Shown piece by piece: positions 25,601-33,242 of a stretch of 45,920 nt of DNA (position 1 is its first letter; each line of letters opens with the position of its first letter). Under the pieces are notes generated by a model. The model saw nothing but the letters and a program-made list of their open reading frames with translations. It did no database searches and had not been told where the DNA came from. Source of the DNA: Verrucomicrobiia bacterium (lineage in GTDB: Bacteria > Verrucomicrobiota > Verrucomicrobiia > Limisphaerales > DSYF01); NCBI GenBank assembly GCA_035765895.1, contig DASTWL010000044.1, forward strand, positions 1 through 45,920, read 5' to 3'. A program made the translations under genes and the position numbers.

Positions 25601-25759
25601 ATGCCCATGCGCCTGCTTTCTCTGCTGCTGCTTCTGGCCTCCCTCGCTTTGCTGGCGGGTTGCGCCAGCACGGAATCGGACAATGTTTCAACCCGCCCCT
25701 GGAATTCGCCGATGGGCTGGGAAAACGGTCTGCCCTCCGGGATCAACGAAGGCCGCTGA
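25601..25759 (+). CDS. Small lipoprotein, 52 residues
   Basis: A short gene, ATG 25601 to TGA 25757-25759, encoding a lipoprotein precursor. It has a basic N-terminus and a Leu-rich h-region. The lipobox 'LLAGC' puts Cys21 at position +1, followed by a ~31-residue mature peptide containing 'NVSTRPWNSPMGWENGLPSG'. The mature part is rich in Trp, Pro, Gly and Asn and has no family known to me. It is 9 bp after the coiled-coil membrane protein and probably co-expressed with it. The signal sequence and spacing support it as real despite its size. It is convergent with rny, 8 bp apart. Confidence 0.75.
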   Translation: MPMRLLSLLLLLASLALLAGCASTESDNVSTRPWNSPMGWENGLPSGINEGR

Positions 25760-25767
25760 GCCGGCCT

Positions 25768-27330
25768 CTACTTCGCCACTTCGACGCACCGGGTTTCACG
25801 GATGACCGTGATTTTGATCTGCCCCGGGTATTGCAGTTCACTTTCAATTTTTTGTGCAATGCTGCGGGCCAGGGCGAAGGCCTGTTCGTCGGTGGCCTGG
25901 TCGGGATGCACAAACACGCGCAGTTCCCGTCCGGCCTGCACGGCGTAACATTTGTCCACGCCAGGAAAGGACAGGCCGATGCGCTCCAAATCTTCCACGC
26001 GCTTCAGGTAGGTTGCCATGTTCTCCGAACGCGCCCCGGGCCGCGAGGCGCTGATGGCATCTGCGGCGCTGACCAAAATGCCCAGCGGCCCGACGGGCTC
26101 GACATCGTTGTGATGTGAGGCAATGCCGTTGACGACGGCGTCGGATTCGCCAAAGCGTTTGACGAAGTCGGCGCCGACGACGGCGTGCGGCCCCTCCACC
26201 TCATGATTCAACGCCTTGCCGATGTCGTGCAACAGGCCGGCCCGACGGGCTTGATTCACGTCCACGCCGAGTTCCGCCGCCATCAGGCCCATCAACTGCG
26301 CGACCTCGACGGAGTGATCGAGAATATTCTGCGAGTAGCTGCGTCGGAAATGCAGCCGGCCAAGCAGCTTCACAATCTCGGGGTGCAGCGGCGGCAGGCC
26401 GGCTTTGACGACGGCTTCCTCGCCCAAGCGGACGATGGATTCCTCCATTTCCTGGCTGACCTTGGCGACGACTTCCTCGATGCGCGTCGGGTGGATGCGC
26501 CCGTCCTGGATGAGCCGCAGCATGGCTTCCTTGGCGGTTTCGCGGCGCACCGGGTCAAAGGAGGACAACACCACGGCGTTGGGCGTGTCATCGATCAACA
26601 CCGTCACGCCCGTGGCGGCCTCGAAGGCCCGGATGTTGCGGCCTTCACGGCCGATGATCCGGCCCTTGAGTTCGGTGTCCTGCAGGGCGATGGTGGCCGT
26701 GGTCGTCTCGGCGGTGTGGTCGCTGGCGTAACGCTGAATCGCCGTGCTGATGACATAGCGCGCCTTCTCCTCGGCGCGGGTCCTGGCCTCCTCAATGATG
26801 TGGCGGGACAGCTTGCTGGCGTCACGCATCGCCTCGGTTTCGACCTCCTTGAGGAATTCCTGGCGGGCTTCCGCCTCGCTGATGCCGGAGAGTGATTGAA
26901 GTTGTTCGCGGCGGCGTTGCGTCAGTTCGGCCAGCTCACGCTGCCGGGCTTCCAAGGTCGTGGCCTGTTGGGTCAGCCGCTGTTCACGTTCCTCAACTGC
27001 CTTTTCCGCGCGCATCACGCGTTCAAGCTGGGTGTTGATGAGGCTTTCCCGTTCGGAGAGCCGGCGGTCGTGGTCGATCTGCTGGGCGCGCTGGGCGGCA
27101 AGGGAGTCCTCAATCTCCCGGCGCAGCTTGAGGGCTTCTTCATTGGCGGCGAGCCTGGCCTTTGCGGTGAGTTCCTCGGCTTCGCGGCGTGCCGCCGCGG
27201 CTGCGGCCTCGGCTTGCTGGCGCTGGACGGCGGCCGCGCGTTGGTTCCGCCACCACAGCAGGAGATAAATCAGCCCCGCGCCGAGGGCGAAGCCGGCGAC
27301 GCCTTCCCAGATATTGATTGTCGAAAACAT
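25768..27330 (-). CDS. rny: Ribonuclease Y
   Basis: RNase Y is a membrane-anchored endoribonuclease that starts bulk mRNA decay in bacteria lacking or supplementing RNase E. The 520-residue product has an N-terminal membrane helix ('GVAGFALGAGLIYLLLWW') and a long Ala/Glu/Arg coiled coil (about 30-200). A KH domain follows ('LKGRIIGREGRNIRAFEAATGV'), then an HD domain with 'NILDHSVEVAQL' and the catalytic 'LLHDIGKAL'. The C-terminal 'QYPGQIKITVIRE' segment is conserved. Length and order match the family exactly. It is the last of three minus-strand genes with the cyclo-ligase and rarA, 18 bp after the cyclo-ligase. Confidence 0.97.
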   Translation of the reverse strand: MFSTINIWEGVAGFALGAGLIYLLLWWRNQRAAAVQRQQAEAAAAAARREAEELTAKARLAANEEALKLRREIEDSLAAQRAQQIDHDRRLSERESLINTQLERVMRAEKAVEEREQRLTQQATTLEARQRELAELTQRRREQLQSLSGISEAEARQEFLKEVETEAMRDASKLSRHIIEEARTRAEEKARYVISTAIQRYASDHTAETTTATIALQDTELKGRIIGREGRNIRAFEAATGVTVLIDDTPNAVVLSSFDPVRRETAKEAMLRLIQDGRIHPTRIEEVVAKVSQEMEESIVRLGEEAVVKAGLPPLHPEIVKLLGRLHFRRSYSQNILDHSVEVAQLMGLMAAELGVDVNQARRAGLLHDIGKALNHEVEGPHAVVGADFVKRFGESDAVVNGIASHHNDVEPVGPLGILVSAADAISASRPGARSENMATYLKRVEDLERIGLSFPGVDKCYAVQAGRELRVFVHPDQATDEQAFALARSIAQKIESELQYPGQIKITVIRETRCVEVAK

Positions 27331-27348
27331 TTACCAACCGGGACCGGC

Positions 27349-27927
27349 TCAGAGCATGAGCCAGTGCGACGGTGTCAGAATGCAGTTCAAAAGAATGTCA
27401 TGCGGTTCAACGGGAATGTCGGCCACGAGTTGTTCATCGAGCGCCACACCACATGTTGTCCCGGACACGTCCGCCAGCAGCCGGTCGTAGAAACCCCTGC
27501 CGCGGCCCAACCGGCGACCGTGCCAGTCGAAAGCTAGCGCAGGCACCAACACCAAGTCCAGCCGGTTTAGGGCGATTGCGGGACAGTCGGGCGCCGGCTC
27601 ACGGATGCCGAACTTTCCCGGCGCGAGGTTGCGTGCGGCATCGTCCACCACCGCGGCGGCGTAGCCGCCAGTGTCAGGCTGAAAGCGGGGCAGGGCAACG
27701 GTCTTGCCGCTGCGTTTCGCCGCGGCTGTCAGGGGCCAGATGTCCGGCTCATCGCGCAGGGGCACGAAGATCAGAACGTGCCGCGCCTGCTGCCAAACCG
27801 GCTGTGCCAGCAGGCGGCGGCAGATCTCCTGCGAAGCGGCGGCGCGGCGGGCGGGCGGAACGGAGGCAATGCAGGCGCGCATTTCCGCCCGTAGTGCGGC
27901 TTTGCGTTGTTCGGGCGATTCAGCCAT
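27349..27927 (-). CDS. 5-formyltetrahydrofolate cyclo-ligase
   Basis: This ATP-dependent enzyme converts 5-formyl-THF to 5,10-methenyl-THF, recycling folate. The 192-residue product begins 'MAESPEQRKAALRAEMRA' and has the family core 'IFVPLRDEPDIWPLT', 'KTVALPRFQPD', and the ATP/phosphate loop 'GRRLGRGRGFYDRLLA' with catalytic basic residues. The frame is open far upstream but overlaps rarA, so the ATG at 27927 is chosen; it overlaps the rarA stop by 8 bp. Close packing with rarA and rny indicates one transcript. Confidence 0.92.
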   Translation of the reverse strand: MAESPEQRKAALRAEMRACIASVPPARRAAASQEICRRLLAQPVWQQARHVLIFVPLRDEPDIWPLTAAAKRSGKTVALPRFQPDTGGYAAAVVDDAARNLAPGKFGIREPAPDCPAIALNRLDLVLVPALAFDWHGRRLGRGRGFYDRLLADVSGTTCGVALDEQLVADIPVEPHDILLNCILTPSHWLML

Positions 27928-29299
27928 GGGGTTTTGGCGGGCGGGCCTGCTCCAGTTGCATGCGCCACTTTTCGACGCGCTCCTTGATTTTCTTTTCCAC
28001 ACCCTGCTCGGTGGGCTCGTAATAGCGGCGCGCGGCGCCCAGATAATCCTGCGGGACAAAATGGTCCGGATGACTGTGCGCGTATTCGTAGCCCTGGCCG
28101 TGACCCAGCCGTTCCGCTCCCCGGTAGTTTTTGTCGCGCAGATGCTCGGGCACCGGCAACGTCCGGCCGGAGCGGACGTCTTCCAGGGCGGCATCAATCG
28201 CGAGGTAGGCGCTGTTGCTCTTGTTGGCCGTGGCGATGTAAATGGTCGCTTCGGCCAGCGGAATCCGGGCCTCGGGCCAGCCCACGAATTCGGCGGCGGC
28301 CAGCGCGGCGTTGGCCAGCACGAGCGCCATCGGATCCGCCAGCCCCACGTCCTCCGCCGCGCAAATCACGATCCGCCGCGCGATGAAACGCGGGTCTTCG
28401 CCGGCGTGAATCATCTTGGCCAGCCAATACAACGCCGCGTCGGCATCACTGCCGCGCATGGATTTGATGAACGCCGAGATGGTGTCGTAATGCGCGTCGC
28501 CGTCGCCATCATAAACCACCGCCTTCTTTTGGATGCTCTGCTCCGCGGCGGCGAGATCAATGTGGATGACGCCGTCCACCCCGGGTGGCGTGGTCAGCGC
28601 GGCAATCTCGAGGGCGTTGAGCGCCTTGCGGGCGTCGCCGTCGGAAAGCGTCGCCAGATGACGCAACGCTTCCGCTTCCGCATTGATTTTCAAGTAACCG
28701 AGCCCGCGTTCGCCATCGGCCAGCGCGCGCTGGAGCAGGGCGAGCAAATCTGAATCCGTCAGCGGGCGCAGCTCGAAGATTTGCGAGCGCGAAACGAGCG
28801 GCGAGTTGACGAAGAAAAACGGATTGTGCGTCGTGGCGCCAATCAACCGGATGACGCCGCTCTCCACGTCGGGCAGCAGAATGTCCTGTTGCGATTTGTT
28901 GAAGCGGTGGATTTCATCGACGAACAGGATCGTGGGCTGCCCGGTGTTTTGCAGGCGGTTGGCGGCGCCCGCCAGAACGCGCCGCATGTCGGCAACGTTC
29001 GATTCCACACCACTCAATCGTTCGAAGCGGCTCCTGGTCTGCCGGGCGATGATTTGCGCAAGGGACGTTTTGCCGGTGCCGGGCGGACCGTAGAAGATCA
29101 GCGATTGGATGCGGTCGGCTTCAATGGCGCGGCGCAGCAACTGGCCCGGGCCGATAATGTGGGCCTGGCCAGCGAACTCATCCAGCGACCGCGGCCGCAT
29201 GCGCGCGGCCAGCGGCTGGTGCCGCGCCGGCTCCGCCGCGGCGCCGGCGGGAGGCGGTTCCGGCGGGGGCGGGGTTGCAAAGAGATCGTCACTGGCCAC
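27920..29299 (-). CDS. rarA: Replication-associated recombination protein A (RarA/MgsA)
   Basis: RarA is a AAA+ ATPase that acts at stalled replication forks together with SSB and RecA. The 459-residue product has 'LAARMRPRSLDEFAGQAHI' and Walker A 'FYGPPGTGKTSLAQI'. Walker B is 'ILFVDEIHRFNKSQQDILLP', sensor 1 is 'LIGATTHNPFFFVNSPLVSR', and the C-terminal tetramerisation region has 'YDGDGDAHYDTISAFIKSMRGSD'. The Pro-rich first ~25 residues are unusual but short. A minus-facing terminator hairpin lies about 40 bp upstream. The stop overlaps the cyclo-ligase start. Confidence 0.95.
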   Translation of the reverse strand: MASDDLFATPPPPEPPPAGAAAEPARHQPLAARMRPRSLDEFAGQAHIIGPGQLLRRAIEADRIQSLIFYGPPGTGKTSLAQIIARQTRSRFERLSGVESNVADMRRVLAGAANRLQNTGQPTILFVDEIHRFNKSQQDILLPDVESGVIRLIGATTHNPFFFVNSPLVSRSQIFELRPLTDSDLLALLQRALADGERGLGYLKINAEAEALRHLATLSDGDARKALNALEIAALTTPPGVDGVIHIDLAAAEQSIQKKAVVYDGDGDAHYDTISAFIKSMRGSDADAALYWLAKMIHAGEDPRFIARRIVICAAEDVGLADPMALVLANAALAAAEFVGWPEARIPLAEATIYIATANKSNSAYLAIDAALEDVRSGRTLPVPEHLRDKNYRGAERLGHGQGYEYAHSHPDHFVPQDYLGAARRYYEPTEQGVEKKIKERVEKWRMQLEQARPPKPHG

Positions 29300-29336
29300 G
29301 CCGGCACGCTAGCAATTCGCCGCGGGGTTGCCCAAA

Positions 29337-29367
29337 TGAAAAAGCCCGCTGACTGAACAGCGGGCTT
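29337..29367 (-). terminator. Minus-strand intrinsic terminator upstream of rarA
   Basis: AAGCCCGCTG (29342-29351) and CAGCGGGCTT (29358-29367) form a perfect 10-bp stem with a 6-base loop. Read on the minus strand, the T-run (plus-strand A 29339-29343) follows the stem, so it stops transcription heading toward rarA. On the plus strand no T-run follows. No minus-strand gene is recognisable upstream, so either an RNA gene lies in 29368-29755 or this is a rarA leader attenuator. Confidence 0.75.
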
Positions 29368-29755
29368 GCTGGGCGGTGGCGTTCACCGCCGCCTAAAGAG
29401 CCCCCGCCAGTGCCGTGTTCAACAGTTCCTTTGAACTGCTTTGGTATATATGGAACGAGTCGGACGGATTTCGACTTCCAGTCAAGGCCTGTCGGCCACC
29501 ACCCGAACTTTGGTGTCCCATGTCTGCAATTTACGGTCAAAGGACGTGGTTTCGAATCACGTGCATAGGCAGGGAAATTATTCTTCAAAGAGCCGCGCGT
29601 GTATTGGCAACGTTCCAACCGCGCTTTCTGCCGTCACTATCCGACGGGCTGTCGGATGCCTCAAGCAAAAATTGTCTGAGCTTGTTTCGTGCCGTGCGCC
29701 TCGAGCGGTGCGCTTCATTGACGCCCGTCGCCGTGCGCACTACTTTTGGCCAGCA
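29368..29755. other. Non-coding interval between rarA and nadA
   Basis: No convincing protein gene, tRNA or known RNA family is seen in these 388 bp. Several hairpins exist: CAGTTC/GAACTG with a 4-base loop near 29422-29437, ATCCGAC/GTCGGAT (29639-29645/29651-29657), and CAAGC/GCTTG just downstream. GC is low for the window in part (27/60 at 29521-29580). It must hold the nadA promoter and whatever is terminated by the minus-facing hairpin. Confidence 0.45.
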
Positions 29756-30793
29756 ATGACGACCGCTGCCACAGCCCAGCCGGTTTCCGCGCTGACCCTC
29801 CGCCCGGTGGACCACTCGCCGCGCAACGAGGCGTTGGCCCGGGAAATCCTCGTGCTCAAGAAGCAACTCAACGCCATCATCTTGGCGCACAATTACCAGA
29901 TTCCCGAGATTCAGGATCTGGCGGACTACGTGGGCGACTCTCTCGGGCTGGCTCAGCAGGCCGCGAAAACCAACGCCGATGTCATCGTCTTCTGCGGTGT
30001 GCATTTCATGGCGGAGACGGCGAAGATTCTGAACCCGGACAAAATCGTGGTTTTGCCCGACCGCGACGCGGGCTGTTCGCTGGAGGAGAGTTGCCCGGCG
30101 GAGGAACTCGCCAAATTGCAGGCCACGAATCCCAATTTTTGGACAATTGCCTACATCAATTGCAGCGCCGCAGTGAAGGCGCTGTGCGACGTCATCGTCA
30201 CCAGCGGCAACGCCGAAAAAATCGTCAACGCGGCCCCCAAGGACAAAGACCTGCTGTTTGTGCCCGACGAAAATCTCGGTCAATGGGTCATGGAACAGAC
30301 CGGACGGCCGATGACGTTGTGGAAGGGCAATTGCTACGCACACGTTGAATTCCAACGCGACGCCGTGCTGGCCGCCCGCGCGCAGTATCCGGACGCCAGG
30401 ATCGTGGTGCATCCCGAGAGCGTGCGTGAAGTGCGCGACCTGGCGGACGCGGTGTGCTCGACGGAAAAGATGGTGGCCTACTGTCGCAATTCGCCCGCCA
30501 AACGTTTCGTGGTCGTGACCGAATCGGGCATCATCCACCGGATGCGGAAGGAATGTCCCGGCAAGGAATTCCTTTGCGCGCCGGTGTTCAACGTGATGAA
30601 GCTGCCGACAGACAACTGCCGGTGCAGCGAATGCAAATACATGAAGTTGAATACGCTCGAAAAACTGCGTGACTGCATGAAGAACCTCGCGCCGCGCGTC
30701 GAACTGCCCCGGCCGGTTCTGGAGCGCGCCCGGTTGCCCATCGAGCGGATGTTGGAAATTTCGGCGCGGCCCGCTACGGCCCCGACAGTTTGA
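29756..30793 (+). CDS. nadA: Quinolinate synthase NadA
   Basis: NadA condenses iminoaspartate (from NadB) with dihydroxyacetone phosphate to quinolinate, the precursor of NAD, using a [4Fe-4S] cluster. The 345-residue product has 'AIILAHNYQIPEIQDLADYVGDSLGLAQ', 'VFCGVHFMAETAKILNPDK', and the expected cluster Cys in 'RDAGCSLEE' (C107), 'KGNCYAH' (C193) and 'CRCSECKYMKLNT' (C290 or C293). The ATG at 29756 is used; the frame is open upstream without similarity. Neither nadB nor nadC is in the window. Upstream hairpins could form a leader but match no riboswitch I can name. Assignment is secure. Confidence 0.95.
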   Translation: MTTAATAQPVSALTLRPVDHSPRNEALAREILVLKKQLNAIILAHNYQIPEIQDLADYVGDSLGLAQQAAKTNADVIVFCGVHFMAETAKILNPDKIVVLPDRDAGCSLEESCPAEELAKLQATNPNFWTIAYINCSAAVKALCDVIVTSGNAEKIVNAAPKDKDLLFVPDENLGQWVMEQTGRPMTLWKGNCYAHVEFQRDAVLAARAQYPDARIVVHPESVREVRDLADAVCSTEKMVAYCRNSPAKRFVVVTESGIIHRMRKECPGKEFLCAPVFNVMKLPTDNCRCSECKYMKLNTLEKLRDCMKNLAPRVELPRPVLERARLPIERMLEISARPATAPTV

Positions 30794-30879
30794 AGGTTCC
30801 GTGTTTTCAAGAGCGCGTCGTTGCCCGCCGGCACCGGGCAGCGGCCGCGGTGGTTCGATGTCTGGCATAACGCCCCTCC

Positions 30880-32721
30880 ATGAACAGCGCGAGTGGTCCC
30901 GCGAACGACTCCGGAATGCTTCAAGCCTTCCGGCCCAGAATTGCCCTGCCGTTTCTGCGCGAAATGCGCGGGTATTCGCGCGAAAAGCTGCGGCATGACC
31001 TGATTGCGGGCGCCACGCTCACGCTGGTTTCCATTCCCCAGGCGATTGGTTTCGCGCTGATACTGGGTTTGCCGCCGGTCACCGTGATCGTCTCGGTCGT
31101 GGTGGGCGGGTTTGTCAGTGCACTGTTTTTCTCGTCGCATCATCACGTCTTTGGGCCCACGACCTCGGTTTCGTTGATTACGGCGGCCACGATTGCGGCC
31201 AACCCCGATCTGAATCTCCATCCGTTGCAACTGGCGGCCTATCTGGCGTTTCTCATCGGCCTCACCCAGTTCGTCGCTGGAATGTTCAACTTTGGGGAAG
31301 TGACCAAATTCATCTCCCGTTCCGTGGTGGTGGGTTACACCACCGCGATTGGCGTGCTGTTGATCGCGAGTCAATGGCATAATTTTGTGGGTTATGCCAG
31401 TCCGGCGGGCGAACCCTTCTTGAGCACGTTTCAGGGCGCGGTCAGTGCGTTCGCGGCCAGCAACATCTCATGGTGGTCCATCGGCATCGGTCTGCTGACC
31501 CTGCTGATTTTCGAGGGAATCAAGCGGTTTCGCCCCACCTGGCCCGAGGCGCTGTTGGGACTGGCGTTTCTCGGCATTGCCGCCCGGGTGTTCGCGGCGT
31601 TTCATCCCGAAATCCCGTTCCGCATGGTGAAGGATGAAGGGGCGTTGACGGCCATCCTGCCCAAGTTGACCGCATTGCCCTCGCTCCACGATCAATTTGA
31701 GATTCTGCCCCACTTGGCCAATACCGCCATCGCCATCGCCATCATCGGCATGCTGGAAGCCACGGCCATCACCAAGTCCTTGGCGGCCAAGAGCGGCCAG
31801 CATCTGAACCCCAACCAGGAATTGATCGGCATGGGGGCGGGCAACTTGGCGGCGGGACTGTTCGGCGTGCCGCCCGGGTCGTCGTCCTTCACGCGGTCGG
31901 CCGTCAATTATCAGACCGGCGCCGCCTCGCAGCTTTCATCGATGCTCAGCAGCGTGGTGGTGCTGTTGATCCTGCTGTTTGTAACGCCCATTTTCAATTA
32001 CATCCCCGTCGCGGCGCTCGCGGCCCACCTCATGCGGGTCGGTTACAAACTGATCAACCGCCCGCAAATCCGCATTTCCGTGCGGGCCACGCGGTCGGAT
32101 GCGATTGTCTTCTTCGCCACTCTGGCGGCTGCGTTGTTTCTCCGGCTCGACACGGCCATCTACGTTGGCATTGGCGTGGCGCTGGTGCTGTTTCTCAAGA
32201 AAACCAGCACGCCGACCCTGGCGGAATACGTGTTCAGCGACACCGGCCACCTGATCGAAATGCGGGACAAACAACAGCGGGCCACGCCGCAGATTTCCAT
32301 CATTCACGTCGAAGGGGAACTGTTCTTCGGCGCGGCGGACCTGTTTCAGGAACAGGTGCGCCGGCAGGCGGAGGACGAGAACATCCGCGTGTTCATCCTG
32401 CGCATGAAAAACGCGCGGCATCTCGATGCGACCACCATCATGGCGCTGCAGTCGCTCGACGATTATTTGCACAAGACCAACCGGCACCTGCTGATCAGCG
32501 GCTGCCGGCCCGACGTCACCCGGGTGCTGCGCAACAGCGGATTGCTCGCGGAAATCGGCGAGGAGAATGTCTTTCCCGCGGACGCCAACCCCACGCTCTC
32601 TACGCGCCGCGCCTTGGAACGCGCGCAGAAGCTGCTGCACGGCGAGGGCGAGATCCGCATTTTCTACGAACGCGAAAAACTGCCGGTGGACGACGAGCGG
32701 GCACTGGACTACTCGATTTGA
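30880..32721 (+). CDS. SulP-family anion transporter with STAS domain
   Basis: A 613-residue inner-membrane transporter of the SulP/SLC26 family. Members move sulfate, bicarbonate or dicarboxylates. The membrane part shows 'LRHDLIAGATLTLVSIPQAIGFALILG', 'VFGPTTSVSLITAATIAA' (SulP signature), 'GMLEATAITKSLAAKSGQHLNPNQELIGMGAGNLAAGLFG' and 'YIPVAALAAHLM'. A C-terminal STAS domain follows from about residue 460 ('ISIIHVEGELFFGAADLFQEQV', 'RHLDATTIMALQSL'). About ten to twelve hydrophobic helices are visible. It follows nadA after 86 bp. The substrate cannot be told from sequence; no carbonic anhydrase or sulfate-assimilation gene is adjacent. Confidence 0.92.
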   Translation: MNSASGPANDSGMLQAFRPRIALPFLREMRGYSREKLRHDLIAGATLTLVSIPQAIGFALILGLPPVTVIVSVVVGGFVSALFFSSHHHVFGPTTSVSLITAATIAANPDLNLHPLQLAAYLAFLIGLTQFVAGMFNFGEVTKFISRSVVVGYTTAIGVLLIASQWHNFVGYASPAGEPFLSTFQGAVSAFAASNISWWSIGIGLLTLLIFEGIKRFRPTWPEALLGLAFLGIAARVFAAFHPEIPFRMVKDEGALTAILPKLTALPSLHDQFEILPHLANTAIAIAIIGMLEATAITKSLAAKSGQHLNPNQELIGMGAGNLAAGLFGVPPGSSSFTRSAVNYQTGAASQLSSMLSSVVVLLILLFVTPIFNYIPVAALAAHLMRVGYKLINRPQIRISVRATRSDAIVFFATLAAALFLRLDTAIYVGIGVALVLFLKKTSTPTLAEYVFSDTGHLIEMRDKQQRATPQISIIHVEGELFFGAADLFQEQVRRQAEDENIRVFILRMKNARHLDATTIMALQSLDDYLHKTNRHLLISGCRPDVTRVLRNSGLLAEIGEENVFPADANPTLSTRRALERAQKLLHGEGEIRIFYEREKLPVDDERALDYSI

Positions 32722-32743
32722 AGCGGCCAGTGTCGGTCCGCTC

Positions 32744-33211
32744 CTAATACGCGATTTTGTCGGCCTTGGCCGACCATTCGGTGAAGGCCGCCAGTGCCTC
32801 GGAGCGCAGGAGCTGTTTCATCGGCAGCGAGCGCCGGCCCAGCGGGCGCGCCACCTCCCGATACAGGAAATCATCGTCGAACGCGATCCCGGCCGCGTCC
32901 TTGCGGGTGTTGCCGAAGAAGACCCGCCTGATCCGGGCCCAGTAAATCGCCGCGAGACACATCGGGCAGGGCTCGCAACTCGTGTAGAGTTCGCAGTCGT
33001 CGAGCCTGAATGTTTTCAACTTCCGGCAGGCCGCGCGAATGGCGGAAATTTCGGCGTGCGCCGTGGGATCGTTGTCCGAGGTGACGCAGTTCCAGCCGCG
33101 TCCGACAATCCGGCCGCGGCGCACGACCACGGCGCCGAAGGGGCCGCCTTGGCCGGCGCGCATTTGCTGCACCGACAGCCGGATGGCCTCGCGCATGAAC
33201 TCCTTATTCAT
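32744..33211 (-). CDS. Guanine deaminase-like nucleoside/base deaminase
   Basis: A 155-residue zinc-dependent cytidine-deaminase-fold protein. The zinc ligands and catalytic Glu are in 'HAE' (His52, Glu54) and 'PCPMC' (Cys82, Cys85). The C-terminal segment 'AFTEWSAKADKIAY' matches the domain-swapped tail of Bacillus-type guanine deaminases (about 156 residues) that deaminate guanine to xanthine. tRNA adenosine deaminase (TadA) is the main alternative, but TadA lacks this tail. The ATG at 33211 gives 'MNKEFMREAIRLS'. It lies 31 bp after the metal ATPase gene on the same strand. No other purine-salvage gene is adjacent. Confidence 0.8.
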   Translation of the reverse strand: MNKEFMREAIRLSVQQMRAGQGGPFGAVVVRRGRIVGRGWNCVTSDNDPTAHAEISAIRAACRKLKTFRLDDCELYTSCEPCPMCLAAIYWARIRRVFFGNTRKDAAGIAFDDDFLYREVARPLGRRSLPMKQLLRSEALAAFTEWSAKADKIAY

Positions 33212-33242
33212 TCCACAACCCTGGAGGATCGGCGCGTCAAAC

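Noticed and set aside
29545-29562. A T-arm-like sequence (ACGTG, loop with TTCGAAT, CACGT) in the rarA-nadA interval suggesting a tRNA.
   Set aside because: The loop is nine bases, the G53-C61 pair is missing, and no matching acceptor, D or anticodon arm was found on either strand.
29289-29618. A 109-codon minus-strand frame upstream of rarA.
   Set aside because: It runs through the strong terminator hairpin, has no recognisable domain and no ribosome-binding site.
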